Under the pieces are notes generated by a model that ran no database searches, was not told where the DNA came from, and worked only from the letters and a program-made list of their open reading frames with translations. Shown piece after piece: positions 1 to 7,102 of a stretch of DNA of 10,960 nucleotides. Source of the stretch: Phycisphaerales bacterium (GTDB lineage: Bacteria; Planctomycetota; Phycisphaerae; Sedimentisphaerales; Anaerohalosphaeraceae); the NCBI GenBank assembly GCA_011055475.1, contig DSDH01000054.1, forward strand, positions 1 through 10,960, in the 5' to 3' direction. The stretch's first letter is position 1; every line of letters starts with the position of its first letter. A program made the translations under genes and the position numbers.

Positions 1-3000
1 GTGGCCTCCCGGTTGATGCCGTGTTCCAGATACATCTGGAGTTGCAGGGCCTCGTTGTCGGGCGTGTTCTCGATGTCCAACAAACGCTCCAGATAGGTTT
101 GAAGCTCGTCCCTTCTGCCCGCCGCGGAGGCGGCGAGGACCAACCCCCGCAGCACGGTGGTGTCCTTCGGATCCTTCTCATGCAGGGCCAGGAGGATCTC
201 CCGCGCCTTGGCATACTGGCCGTCCCGAAGATAAAACTGCCACAGGGTCCCGGGCTGGTCCTGGAATACGGCTTCCGCCTGTTGCTGTCGGCCCGTGATC
301 CGCAAGTATTCGGCATACATCGTCCGGACCTTGTCGCGGTCCTCTTCGCTGCCCTCCATCGTCAGAGCCTGCTCAAAGGCGTTCCCCGCCAGGTCGTAGA
401 GGGCCCGTCGCCGGGTTTCATCCTCCTCCCGGCCGGCCAACCGCATGGCCATGCTGCCCAAGGACATGGCGTTCATCAGGTTCGGATACTCGCTGAGCAG
501 GCGTTGCCGAATGGCCAGCGCCTGGGCGACTTCGTCGGGTCTGCCGGCTTCATACAGGAATTCGGCGTACAGACTCAGGATCTGCCAGTCCCGAGGATTC
601 AGGATCATGCTGCGCAACAGCGCCGTCCGCAGCTCCTGCCTCTGCTCGGGGGTTGCGGAGGCCCGCACCCGGTCGTATTGTTCGAACAGCATGGAGGCCC
701 GCTGCCGCGCGATGAGGGTGTTCAGCGGGGCCATCTGAGCCGCGGTTTGGATATCCTCAAGGGCTTGCGGGGTGCGTCCCATGGCCCGCTGAATCGTGCT
801 TCGCACCTGGTACGCCTGCGGGAAGACGGGCCGGGCGGCCAGCACGGCATCGACCTCGCGCAGCGCCCTCTCCAGATCCCCTTGGGCCAGCGCCAAACGC
901 GCGGTGAAGAACCGGCCCTGGCACCGATCCAGGTTCAACGTCTTGGCCCTGTCCGCCATCTCCTTCGCCACATCCAACTTCTGGAATCCCAAGGCGAGGT
1001 TGAAATACCGTGTGATCGCCTGCTCGTTCTGGGCGTCAAGCTTCAGGGCGGCCTGGTATTGCTCGGCGGCCTTGTCGTAGTCCCCGGAGAACAGATCGGC
1101 CAAGGCCAGCGCTCGTTCGACCGGATCCTTGAATCCCTGGGTGATCGCTTCCTCGGAGATCGTTCGCTGCCGCTCCGGTGGAATCGCCAGCGGGTTCGGC
1201 TCATCGAGGAGTCTGCGGTAGATTAGGGCGGCCCCGTCGCTGGGGACCCGTTCGAGGTAGGCGTCGACCAGCGTTTTGGCCTTGTCGATTTGGTCCTGGT
1301 TCACATAGGCATTGCCCGCCGCCACGAGCAGAGAGAAATCGACGGCCGAAGGATCGAGCGTCAGCAAACGCTCAACCAGCGCCGCACGCTGGGGTTGAAG
1401 GGCCTTGACCTTGTCGGCCAACGCTTCGAGCCGCTTGGCGTCGGCCTCGTCCATCCGGGTCGTCTGCATCTGGGCCTGCTCGCGGATCGCCTGGGCAATA
1501 CGACCCTGAACGAGAAGCAACTCCAGGCGAACGCGGGTCTTCTCGTCCGGCTTCAGGGTCTCCATGAGCGCCTGGGCCTCCTCGAATTGACCGGCGCCCA
1601 CCAGCGCTTCGATGCGCAGGGCCTGACTGTGATCGGTCGTCTGATGCGTCCGTTCATAACTGCGCACGGCCCTCAATGCGGTATCGTATTGCCGCACCGT
1701 GATCAAGACCCGAGCGTATTCCAGGAGCGCCTCCGGCTTGACCAAAGCGATGCTGTCTTGGGCGTGGCCGTAGATCGCTACGTCGAGCAACTGCTGGCGC
1801 ATGCCGATGGTGTCCTCGTCCGTGAACAGTCCGGCCAGGGTATAGGCCAGGAAGGGGTCTGGCCGACCGGCCGCCGTCATTTCCCGGTGGGCCTGGTACA
1901 TCTGGGCGATGGCTTCGTCCCGCCGCCCCTGAACCAGAGCCAGCAAGCCGCGCCATTTCTGGACCATCGGGTTCTCGGCCACGGCGATGATCTGTTCAAT
2001 CTGATGCACGGATGCCTTGACCTGCTCGATGTGCTTGGCGCGTTCGGCGGTCCCCTCATCCAGGGCCAGCGCCTGATCCGCATGCCACGTGGCCAATGTG
2101 TTGTGCAACGCCAGGCGGTTCATGCGATGGGCGGACTGCCGCGGTCCCGGCAGGTCTTTGGCGTTCGGGGAGTCCAGCGCCTCGGTCACGATTTGCAGGG
2201 CACGGTTCAGGTAGGACGGGTCGGACGTGACCGAACTCTTGCGATAGTACAGGCGTCCCAGCTCGATTGAATGAAGAATGCCGAGCGGCCCCAATGACCT
2301 GGCCTTCTCCAGGGCCTCGACGGCAGCGTCGAGATCGTTCTGCGCCCGATGGTAATTGGACAGTGCCGTGTACACCTCTGGGGCGTCGGGAAATCGTTGC
2401 ACTAAGGCCTGGACGTCCTTCTCCAGAGCCGCCAGCGCCTCTGGGTCCGTCTGGGCCGCCGCCAGTCGCGTGCTCAAGAGGTTCACGTGCGCATCGGTCG
2501 CGTCGGGGGCGACGGCCACGGCCTGACGAAGGACCTCCTCGGCGCGCTGAGCGGCCTGGCGCTGGGCATTGGGGATGCCCCGGAGCTCCTCGATCTGACC
2601 CTGGACCAGCTCGACCCGGGCCAGGTACTCGTAGACGTCCACGTCATCCGGGTTCGCTTGCCGCACCTGCTCAAGAATATCCCTGGCCTCAGCCAGGGTC
2701 TTTTCCCGTTCGGCCACTTGGCCGAGGGCCGCTATCTCCAGTTTGGCCCGCCCCAAGGCGGTCAACACAAAGGGATCCGGCGCCTCGGCGTCCGCCGTGT
2801 CCAGCAGAGCTTGTGCCTCCTGCTGTACCCTGCTCCAGGCATCCGGCACGCCGCTGTCGGCCATCTCATAGAAGTAGTCGAGCAGCAGACGACGCGCCTT
2901 GACATTCTTCGGGTCGATGTTGACGATGCGCTGCCATTGTACAACCGCGCGGGTCCACTGGGGCTCATGGTACTGTGGATGGTCACGGGGGACATCCGTG

Positions 3001-3269
3001 CGGTCCAGGAGAAACACGGTGTCGGTCACTTCAAACAGGATATCGATTTTCTCGGCATCGTTCGGCGCATGGGCAAAGGCTTGGGCAAAGTAGCGCTCCG
3101 CGTCCTGGTAGCGGGCGTCCGCCACGGCCGCCCTGGCCTTGGCCAGGAGTTTCTCCGGGTCCTTCGGTCCATATCGATACCACCCGAAAAAGCCTGCCAA
3201 GACCATCAGGCCCAGCAACACGACCAGACCGGGGATTGCGACTTTCTTATTGATTCGCCTGCGTGCCAT
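1..3269 (-). CDS. Membrane-anchored giant TPR-repeat protein of the exosortase locus (3' end outside window)
   Basis: The open frame starts at an ATG at 3269 and runs without a stop to the window edge, giving 1089 visible codons. A strong Shine-Dalgarno (AGAGGA, 6 nt spacer) supports the start. A short basic N-terminus (MARRRINKK) is followed by one hydrophobic helix at about residues 10-30, so the protein is probably anchored in the inner membrane with its bulk in the periplasm. The rest is helical, with many degenerate tetratricopeptide units of the pattern A-x3-Y-x2-A-L. Clear ones lie near residues 295-330, 712-745 and 785-812. No enzymatic motif was seen. The start is 16 bp after the EpsI-like gene, so it is the fourth gene of the operon. 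Large TPR proteins (for example PrsT) are known at exosortase/EPS loci, though PrsT is a lipoprotein and this one has a plain anchor. TPR scaffold assignment is firm; the partner is unknown. Confidence 0.88.
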   Translation of the reverse strand, partial: MARRRINKKVAIPGLVVLLGLMVLAGFFGWYRYGPKDPEKLLAKARAAVADARYQDAERYFAQAFAHAPNDAEKIDILFEVTDTVFLLDRTDVPRDHPQYHEPQWTRAVVQWQRIVNIDPKNVKARRLLLDYFYEMADSGVPDAWSRVQQEAQALLDTADAEAPDPFVLTALGRAKLEIAALGQVAEREKTLAEARDILEQVRQANPDDVDVYEYLARVELVQGQIEELRGIPNAQRQAAQRAEEVLRQAVAVAPDATDAHVNLLSTRLAAAQTDPEALAALEKDVQALVQRFPDAPEVYTALSNYHRAQNDLDAAVEALEKARSLGPLGILHSIELGRLYYRKSSVTSDPSYLNRALQIVTEALDSPNAKDLPGPRQSAHRMNRLALHNTLATWHADQALALDEGTAERAKHIEQVKASVHQIEQIIAVAENPMVQKWRGLLALVQGRRDEAIAQMYQAHREMTAAGRPDPFLAYTLAGLFTDEDTIGMRQQLLDVAIYGHAQDSIALVKPEALLEYARVLITVRQYDTALRAVRSYERTHQTTDHSQALRIEALVGAGQFEEAQALMETLKPDEKTRVRLELLLVQGRIAQAIREQAQMQTTRMDEADAKRLEALADKVKALQPQRAALVERLLTLDPSAVDFSLLVAAGNAYVNQDQIDKAKTLVDAYLERVPSDGAALIYRRLLDEPNPLAIPPERQRTISEEAITQGFKDPVERALALADLFSGDYDKAAEQYQAALKLDAQNEQAITRYFNLALGFQKLDVAKEMADRAKTLNLDRCQGRFFTARLALAQGDLERALREVDAVLAARPVFPQAYQVRSTIQRAMGRTPQALEDIQTAAQMAPLNTLIARQRASMLFEQYDRVRASATPEQRQELRTALLRSMILNPRDWQILSLYAEFLYEAGRPDEVAQALAIRQRLLSEYPNLMNAMSLGSMAMRLAGREEDETRRRALYDLAGNAFEQALTMEGSEEDRDKVRTMYAEYLRITGRQQQAEAVFQDQPGTLWQFYLRDGQYAKAREILLALHEKDPKDTTVLRGLVLAASAAGRRDELQTYLERLLDIENTPDNEALQLQMYLEHGINREA

Positions 3270-3275
3270 GCGTCG

Positions 3276-3281
3276 TCCTCT
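3276..3281 (-). promoter_or_regulatory. Ribosome binding site of the TPR gene
   Basis: AGAGGA lies 6 nt before the ATG at 3269, in the short gap after the EpsI-like stop codon. It fixes the start immediately ahead of the basic residues and membrane anchor. Confidence 0.6.
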
Positions 3282-3285
3282 ATTC

Positions 3286-4071
3286 TCATTCCCGTTCCAG
3301 GTCCGTCGGGTTCGCGTCGTCGCTCAGACTGGGCCAGTGATCACGTTCCAGCACGTCCAGCAGTCGGGACATCAACTTCTCGCTGGCCGCGATCGACTCC
3401 TCCAGCGTGGGGCCTCGCACCCGCCCGGCTTGAACCCCCTCAAAGCTCCACTCGACCTTCGAGAAGTAGGAGTGCTTACCCGTCAGGTTCATGCCCAGGA
3501 TCGCCCGTGCCTCGGTGCGGTCGTTCGCGTAGCGATCATTCACTCGAAACACGTACATGACCGTATGCTGCCCCGCGGTTGTCCAGGCCTCGGCCCGGTC
3601 CCGCACGAAGACCAGGTAGCGGATGGGCACACGACGATCCGTCCCGCCGGTGTCCTGCCACTCCAGCGTCAGTGCCCGGGAGGTCGTCTGCCGGTAGCCG
3701 CCGCCCAGGTAGCACTCCTCCGGGACGTGCGGCACCCGGTCGGGTCGGCCATAGTAGGTAATAAACAGTGTGCAGTAACGGACCGGACTGTCCGGTGCGG
3801 CCTCGGTGTCTTCCAGCCGCCACTGGATGTAGTCCGTGGTGCCCAGCTCATCTTCCACCTTCGCCGTCAGCCGGCTTCGCTCGACGACCCGGTAGGGGGC
3901 CAGAAGCTGCTCGTCAAGAAGATCTAAGTCACCCCGCAGGGCGATCGGCTCCTTTTCCAGGACGGCGCCCATCCAACCCAGCAGGGCATCCATGCCGGCC
4001 GCCGCGGTCGCCAGAATCGCCACGCACACCAGAAACGCAGGCCGAAGATAGGATCGTACCGCCGGACTCAT
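3286..4071 (-). CDS. Exosortase-associated EpsI-like protein (DUF3485)
   Basis: This 261-residue protein has an N-terminal membrane anchor at about residues 11-32 and then a single soluble domain. The family signature is visible as HVPEECYLGGGY (residues 115-126), with His115 and Cys120 matching the conserved H-x-P-x2-C-x-x-G-x-G pattern of EpsI/DUF3485 proteins. Members occur next to, or fused to, exosortases. Their exact biochemical role is not settled; they are thought to work with the sortase or in exopolysaccharide export. Here the gene overlaps the exosortase stop by 4 bp (ATGA), and GGAGG sits 4 nt before the ATG, so translation is probably coupled. After the core domain there is a charged, helical C-terminal extension (about residues 221-261) that looks accessory. 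The length is slightly above that of typical stand-alone EpsI proteins. Family assignment is confident from motif plus context; function is inferred. Confidence 0.85.
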   Translation of the reverse strand: MSPAVRSYLRPAFLVCVAILATAAAGMDALLGWMGAVLEKEPIALRGDLDLLDEQLLAPYRVVERSRLTAKVEDELGTTDYIQWRLEDTEAAPDSPVRYCTLFITYYGRPDRVPHVPEECYLGGGYRQTTSRALTLEWQDTGGTDRRVPIRYLVFVRDRAEAWTTAGQHTVMYVFRVNDRYANDRTEARAILGMNLTGKHSYFSKVEWSFEGVQAGRVRGPTLEESIAASEKLMSRLLDVLERDHWPSLSDDANPTDLERE

Positions 4072-5045
4072 GAGGCCTCCGCCTTCTCACGCCGCACGAC
4101 CACGTCGGCGGTCGTGGCGGTCTCGTCAACAAACAGATGATTCATGAACCAGGACAGCGCGCCGTACACGCCGAAGGCCAGCGGCAACATCAGCAGCCCC
4201 AGCATCTCGTGGTGGTCCAGCACGAACCGAGCATGGTCGGGCCGGCAGAACCCGCTGGCCAGCCCCATGATCGTGACGCGCACGACGTTGCACAGGATGG
4301 CGGTCGGGATCGTGCTGGCCAGCAGGATCACCCGCTGAATGGCCGGACGTTTGTGCAGGTAGGCCATGGTCACGCCCAGCGCCACAAACGCCATCAACAA
4401 GCGCATGCCGCTGCACTCCTCGGCCACCTCGAGTTGGCCCCTCATCTCGCCCCCGTACACGACGTTGATCGCCACCCCCGTGCCCGTCGCCTGCAGATCC
4501 GGCACCAGGTTGAGGACCCATCGCGCCACCTCCGAGGCGAGCGTTTGCAGCCGGATGGCGATTTGCTTGTACGCCCGGTCCGGCAGGGGCACGGCAAAGA
4601 CAAGGAAGAATATGGGCAGCCACGTATACCGCAGCAGCCGCCAACCGCCCAGAAACAGCACCACGCAGGCCAGCGCCGCGATGGGCGTAAGCCACTCGAA
4701 ATACGCAATGCGAAACGTGATGACGTCCAGCACGAAGAACACCAGGCATCCCAAGAGCAGAATCAGTCCGGTGAGGCTGGCCCGTGGCTGCAACGTGAGG
4801 ATCTCGCGCTTTCGTTGGTTCAGGAAGTACAGACTGAACAGGGGGATCAGGTACCCGTGCGACCAGCTTGCATCGACGTTCCAGGTATGCACGATGGCCC
4901 GGATCTGGACGCGAAAGAGCGCCCACAGCAGAACCGCTATGATGCCGATCCGAACGTACGTATGGACGCTCAGTTGGGCCCAGCTCAACGGCTGATCCTG
5001 GGCCGAAGGGGGGCTTGACGTGATCGGCCGTGTTGCGTTTGCCAT
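4068..5045 (-). CDS. Exosortase (EpsH/archaeosortase-type transmembrane cysteine protease)
   Basis: This is a 325-residue polytopic membrane protein with about eight hydrophobic segments (roughly 30-46, 62-76, 91-109, 118-134, 141-153, 213-231, 237-262 and 280-303). The exosortase catalytic triad is visible in order: Cys211 in EECSGMR, Arg256 in CNVVRV, and His278 or His279 in LDHHEMLG. The N-terminal WNVDASWSHGYLIP stretch (residues 55-68) is also typical of the family. Exosortases recognise C-terminal tripartite sorting signals (PEP-CTERM and relatives), cleave them, and are believed to transfer the protein to a cell-surface acceptor. The gene lies 12 bp after the export lipoprotein and overlaps the EpsI-like gene. 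The only good Met start (5045) lacks a Shine-Dalgarno, so its translation may depend on the upstream gene. The subtype (XrtA, XrtU and so on) cannot be assigned by eye. Confidence 0.93.
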   Translation of the reverse strand: MANATRPITSSPPSAQDQPLSWAQLSVHTYVRIGIIAVLLWALFRVQIRAIVHTWNVDASWSHGYLIPLFSLYFLNQRKREILTLQPRASLTGLILLLGCLVFFVLDVITFRIAYFEWLTPIAALACVVLFLGGWRLLRYTWLPIFFLVFAVPLPDRAYKQIAIRLQTLASEVARWVLNLVPDLQATGTGVAINVVYGGEMRGQLEVAEECSGMRLLMAFVALGVTMAYLHKRPAIQRVILLASTIPTAILCNVVRVTIMGLASGFCRPDHARFVLDHHEMLGLLMLPLAFGVYGALSWFMNHLFVDETATTADVVVRREKAEAS

Positions 5046-5057
5046 TGTGTCACGCGA

Positions 5058-6611
5058 CTAGAAAATCTTGTTCAGCGGTCCGATGTGGCCGGGGAACGGG
5101 TCGTTCCCGAAGTCGTCCGCGGCGAAGTTCCGGTCGTAGATGAACCCGAATCCATAGGTCGCGCGGAACGCGTTCCGCAGGACCGCCAGCCATCGGCTCA
5201 CCCCGTGGGTCCCGACGTTGATCAGGTCGTGCGGCTTGATGAAGAAGTCCGGCTGCAATCCCTTGGCGATCTTGTCCAGGTCGACCATGACGATCTCCTC
5301 CTGGATCAGTCCGGCCTGGTTGCGTCCAAGACGCCGGACGACCTCAACCTTTTTGGGCCACGCCAGCTCGTTGAGGCCGCCGGCCGCGGCGATGGCCATC
5401 TTCAGGGTCATCGGCCGGCCGGTCAACGTGATCGTCCCCCCGTTGTTGACGTTGCCCATTACGTAGAACTCGCCCACGACGTCGCCGGGCACGCTGATGC
5501 GGTCCCCGGCGCGGATGACGATATCGTATCGCGGATCACCGCTCTTGAGTCGGTCCACCGGGATGCGGAGCACCCGGGTGCGCAAGGGCTGTGCCGCGGA
5601 GGTCAGATCAAGCGGCACCGCCTGGTCGGCGGGCGCCGGACGGCGGGGCTGAGGCGTAGCGACGGCCCGGCGGCTTGGTTCGGGGGCTGTCGCGGCTCCT
5701 TCAACCAGCACGGGCTTCCACCGACCCTCCTCGAACACCCATTCGACCGCCCCTTCCGCAGGCGGACTGTCCGCGTTCCTCGCGGCGGTGTCGCCTTGTC
5801 GGTCGGCCTGCATGCCCAGACCGGCGACGGCCGCGATCACGTTCGTCCGGGCGTCCGAGCGACGGGCAAACGGGCTGAGGATGTCGAGAATCTCATCCTC
5901 CGGGGTTCTGACCTTCGGCTCCACAGGCTCGACCTGCGGCGTGGGCGTGCGCAGGGGCTCGACGACGGCGGGGGCCTGTGCCCCGGACTCCCGGATGGGT
6001 ACTTCGCGGGTGACAAAGATATCCGTGACGTTGAATTGGTCTACATCTCCGGCCAAGGCAATCGCGTCGGTCAGCCGAAAGTCGGTTCGGGGAATGCGGT
6101 ATCGGCCGGACCTGGCTACCCCCCAGCCGTAGATCGAGAAGTACCGGCTCTGGGACTCCATCAGTAGCACGCTCACGGAAGGATTGCGCAGGATGCTCGG
6201 CGAGAGGATCGACTTGATTTCGTCCTCGAGGCCCTTCTCGGTCAAACCCGCCGCGCGAACCTGTCCCACTTCGGGGATGGAGATGCGGCCGCTCTCGGTC
6301 ACGATGTAGTCGTTCACAAAGGGGAAGCCTTCGCGCTGCAGCTCGTAGATACTGATCCGCACGACATCCCCTACGCCCAATACGTAGTCCTGTTCATACG
6401 AAATCAGGTCTTCGGGCGTAGGCTCTTCGGCTCCGGTGTAGGTCGGATCAGGCTCGCTGGCCACACCGAGGTCGTCGAGGATGACGTTGACCACGGGCAC
6501 CGGACGAAACCGCCCGATCTGGGTCGGATCAATCATGTCGTTCGAGCAGCCTACCGCTCCCAACAGGCCCAGCGTGACCGCCGACAACAGAAGTACCTTG
6601 AGATGTTTCAT
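5058..6611 (-). CDS. Wza-like polysaccharide export lipoprotein with split SLBB region
   Basis: I place the start at the ATG at 6611, giving 517 residues. It begins a classical lipoprotein signal (MKHLKVLLLS, hydrophobic core, GAVGC with acylated Cys22). The frame stays open to 6698 upstream, but that stretch is Arg-rich and carries no signal. A Poly_export domain covers about residues 73-150 (YVLGVGDVVRISIYE at its head). SLBB-type beta-grasp segments follow at about 157-203 and 345-430, and a final IKPHDLINVG near 458-467. Such proteins form the outer-membrane channel for capsule or exopolysaccharide in Wza/Wzy or exosortase-linked systems. Two oddities stand out: a Pro/Ala-rich stretch of about 140 residues (206-343) interrupts the SLBB region, and the C-terminal 50 residues are unusually aromatic. 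It is first in the operon, and only a weak GGG lies 8 nt before the ATG. Confidence 0.9.
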   Translation of the reverse strand: MKHLKVLLLSAVTLGLLGAVGCSNDMIDPTQIGRFRPVPVVNVILDDLGVASEPDPTYTGAEEPTPEDLISYEQDYVLGVGDVVRISIYELQREGFPFVNDYIVTESGRISIPEVGQVRAAGLTEKGLEDEIKSILSPSILRNPSVSVLLMESQSRYFSIYGWGVARSGRYRIPRTDFRLTDAIALAGDVDQFNVTDIFVTREVPIRESGAQAPAVVEPLRTPTPQVEPVEPKVRTPEDEILDILSPFARRSDARTNVIAAVAGLGMQADRQGDTAARNADSPPAEGAVEWVFEEGRWKPVLVEGAATAPEPSRRAVATPQPRRPAPADQAVPLDLTSAAQPLRTRVLRIPVDRLKSGDPRYDIVIRAGDRISVPGDVVGEFYVMGNVNNGGTITLTGRPMTLKMAIAAAGGLNELAWPKKVEVVRRLGRNQAGLIQEEIVMVDLDKIAKGLQPDFFIKPHDLINVGTHGVSRWLAVLRNAFRATYGFGFIYDRNFAADDFGNDPFPGHIGPLNKIF

Positions 6612-6870
6612 GTTCAAAACCCGGTCCCTAAGATTCCTGCTCTCACGCGGAGCCCGAGACTCGCCGAGGCGGCCACCCCCTCGGGCCCGGCACGGCACAG
6701 CCCCCCCGCTGGCCCCTTATGGCCATCGCGCAGGACCCCCGCGCCGTAACTGATATGACTATCGGTCCGAAGCCGTGTTTCCTTAACTCCCTGGCGACTC
6801 TAAATCCACCGCCCATCATATATTACGGAACGGCCTGCCCCCAGCGGCAGCCCGGCCGGTAACATGCGCG

Positions 6871-6899
6871 ATGGTAGCAGAGTCATCCTGAGTCGGCAA
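6871..6899 (-). promoter_or_regulatory. Candidate sigma70-like promoter for the exosortase operon
   Basis: On the minus strand, TTGCCG and TACCAT are separated by exactly 17 bp, each matching the consensus at 4 of 6 positions. It would give a leader of roughly 250 nt before the export lipoprotein. Matches of this quality occur by chance and promoter rules in this lineage are uncertain, so this is only a candidate. Confidence 0.2.
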
Positions 6900-7046
6900 G
6901 AGAAATCACGCTTTGCGACGCGCCGGGCGGCATCCGTGAAAAGCGGTGCCGGCAGTCATCCACCGATCCGGTGACGCCGTGTTCCGGGGCGAAGGGCGGC
7001 GGTCCGAGGTGCGGGGCGGGATCAGTGGACAGAGCGGCGGTTTTAT

Positions 7047-7056
7047 GGTACGTACC
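7047..7056. repeat. 10-bp perfect palindrome upstream of the hydrolase gene
   Basis: GGTACGTACC is a perfect inverted repeat without spacer, 46 bp before the preferred start at 7103. It could be an operator half-site pair or a chance palindrome. It also sits inside a weaker GCGGT...ACCGC inverted repeat. Confidence 0.3.
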
Positions 7057-7087
7057 GCACCGTCGAATGCGGATAAAAGGACTCCTT

Positions 7088-7093
7088 GGGAGG
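7088..7093 (+). promoter_or_regulatory. Ribosome binding site for the long form of the hydrolase
   Basis: GGGAGG lies 9 nt before the ATG at 7103. Earlier in-frame ATGs at 6971 and 7067 have no comparable site, so it supports 7103 as the first start. Confidence 0.6.
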
Positions 7094-7102
7094 TCTTCAT
7101 CC

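Larger units (their letters stand above)
6612..7102. other. Divergent intergenic region between the exosortase operon and the hydrolase gene
   Basis: This 491-bp stretch separates two divergently transcribed units and carries no convincing gene; open frames across it are Arg/Pro/Gly-rich and unsupported. It should hold promoters for both directions. It is GC-rich overall, but an AT-richer island at about 6778-6830 (including ATCATATATTACGG) stands out. Also seen are clustered C-runs at 6676-6716, a sigma70-like pair on the minus strand at 6871-6899 and a perfect 10-bp palindrome at 7047-7056. No good sigma54 -24/-12 box was found. Confidence 0.7.

Noticed and set aside
21..3560. Long plus-strand open frames (up to 357 codons) across the TPR gene
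   Set aside because: They are antisense to a continuous TPR-coding frame with a proper start and ribosome site, and their products are Gln/Gly/Leu/Arg/His-rich with no domain: high-GC shadows.
6612..6698. Extended start of the export lipoprotein at 6698
   Set aside because: It would add 29 Arg-rich residues ahead of a perfect lipoprotein signal peptide and prevent its recognition.
6901..6970. Possible sigma54 box (GGCAC near 6945-6950 on the minus strand), as expected for PrsK/PrsR-controlled loci
   Set aside because: The required GC at the -12 position is absent at the correct 10-bp spacing.
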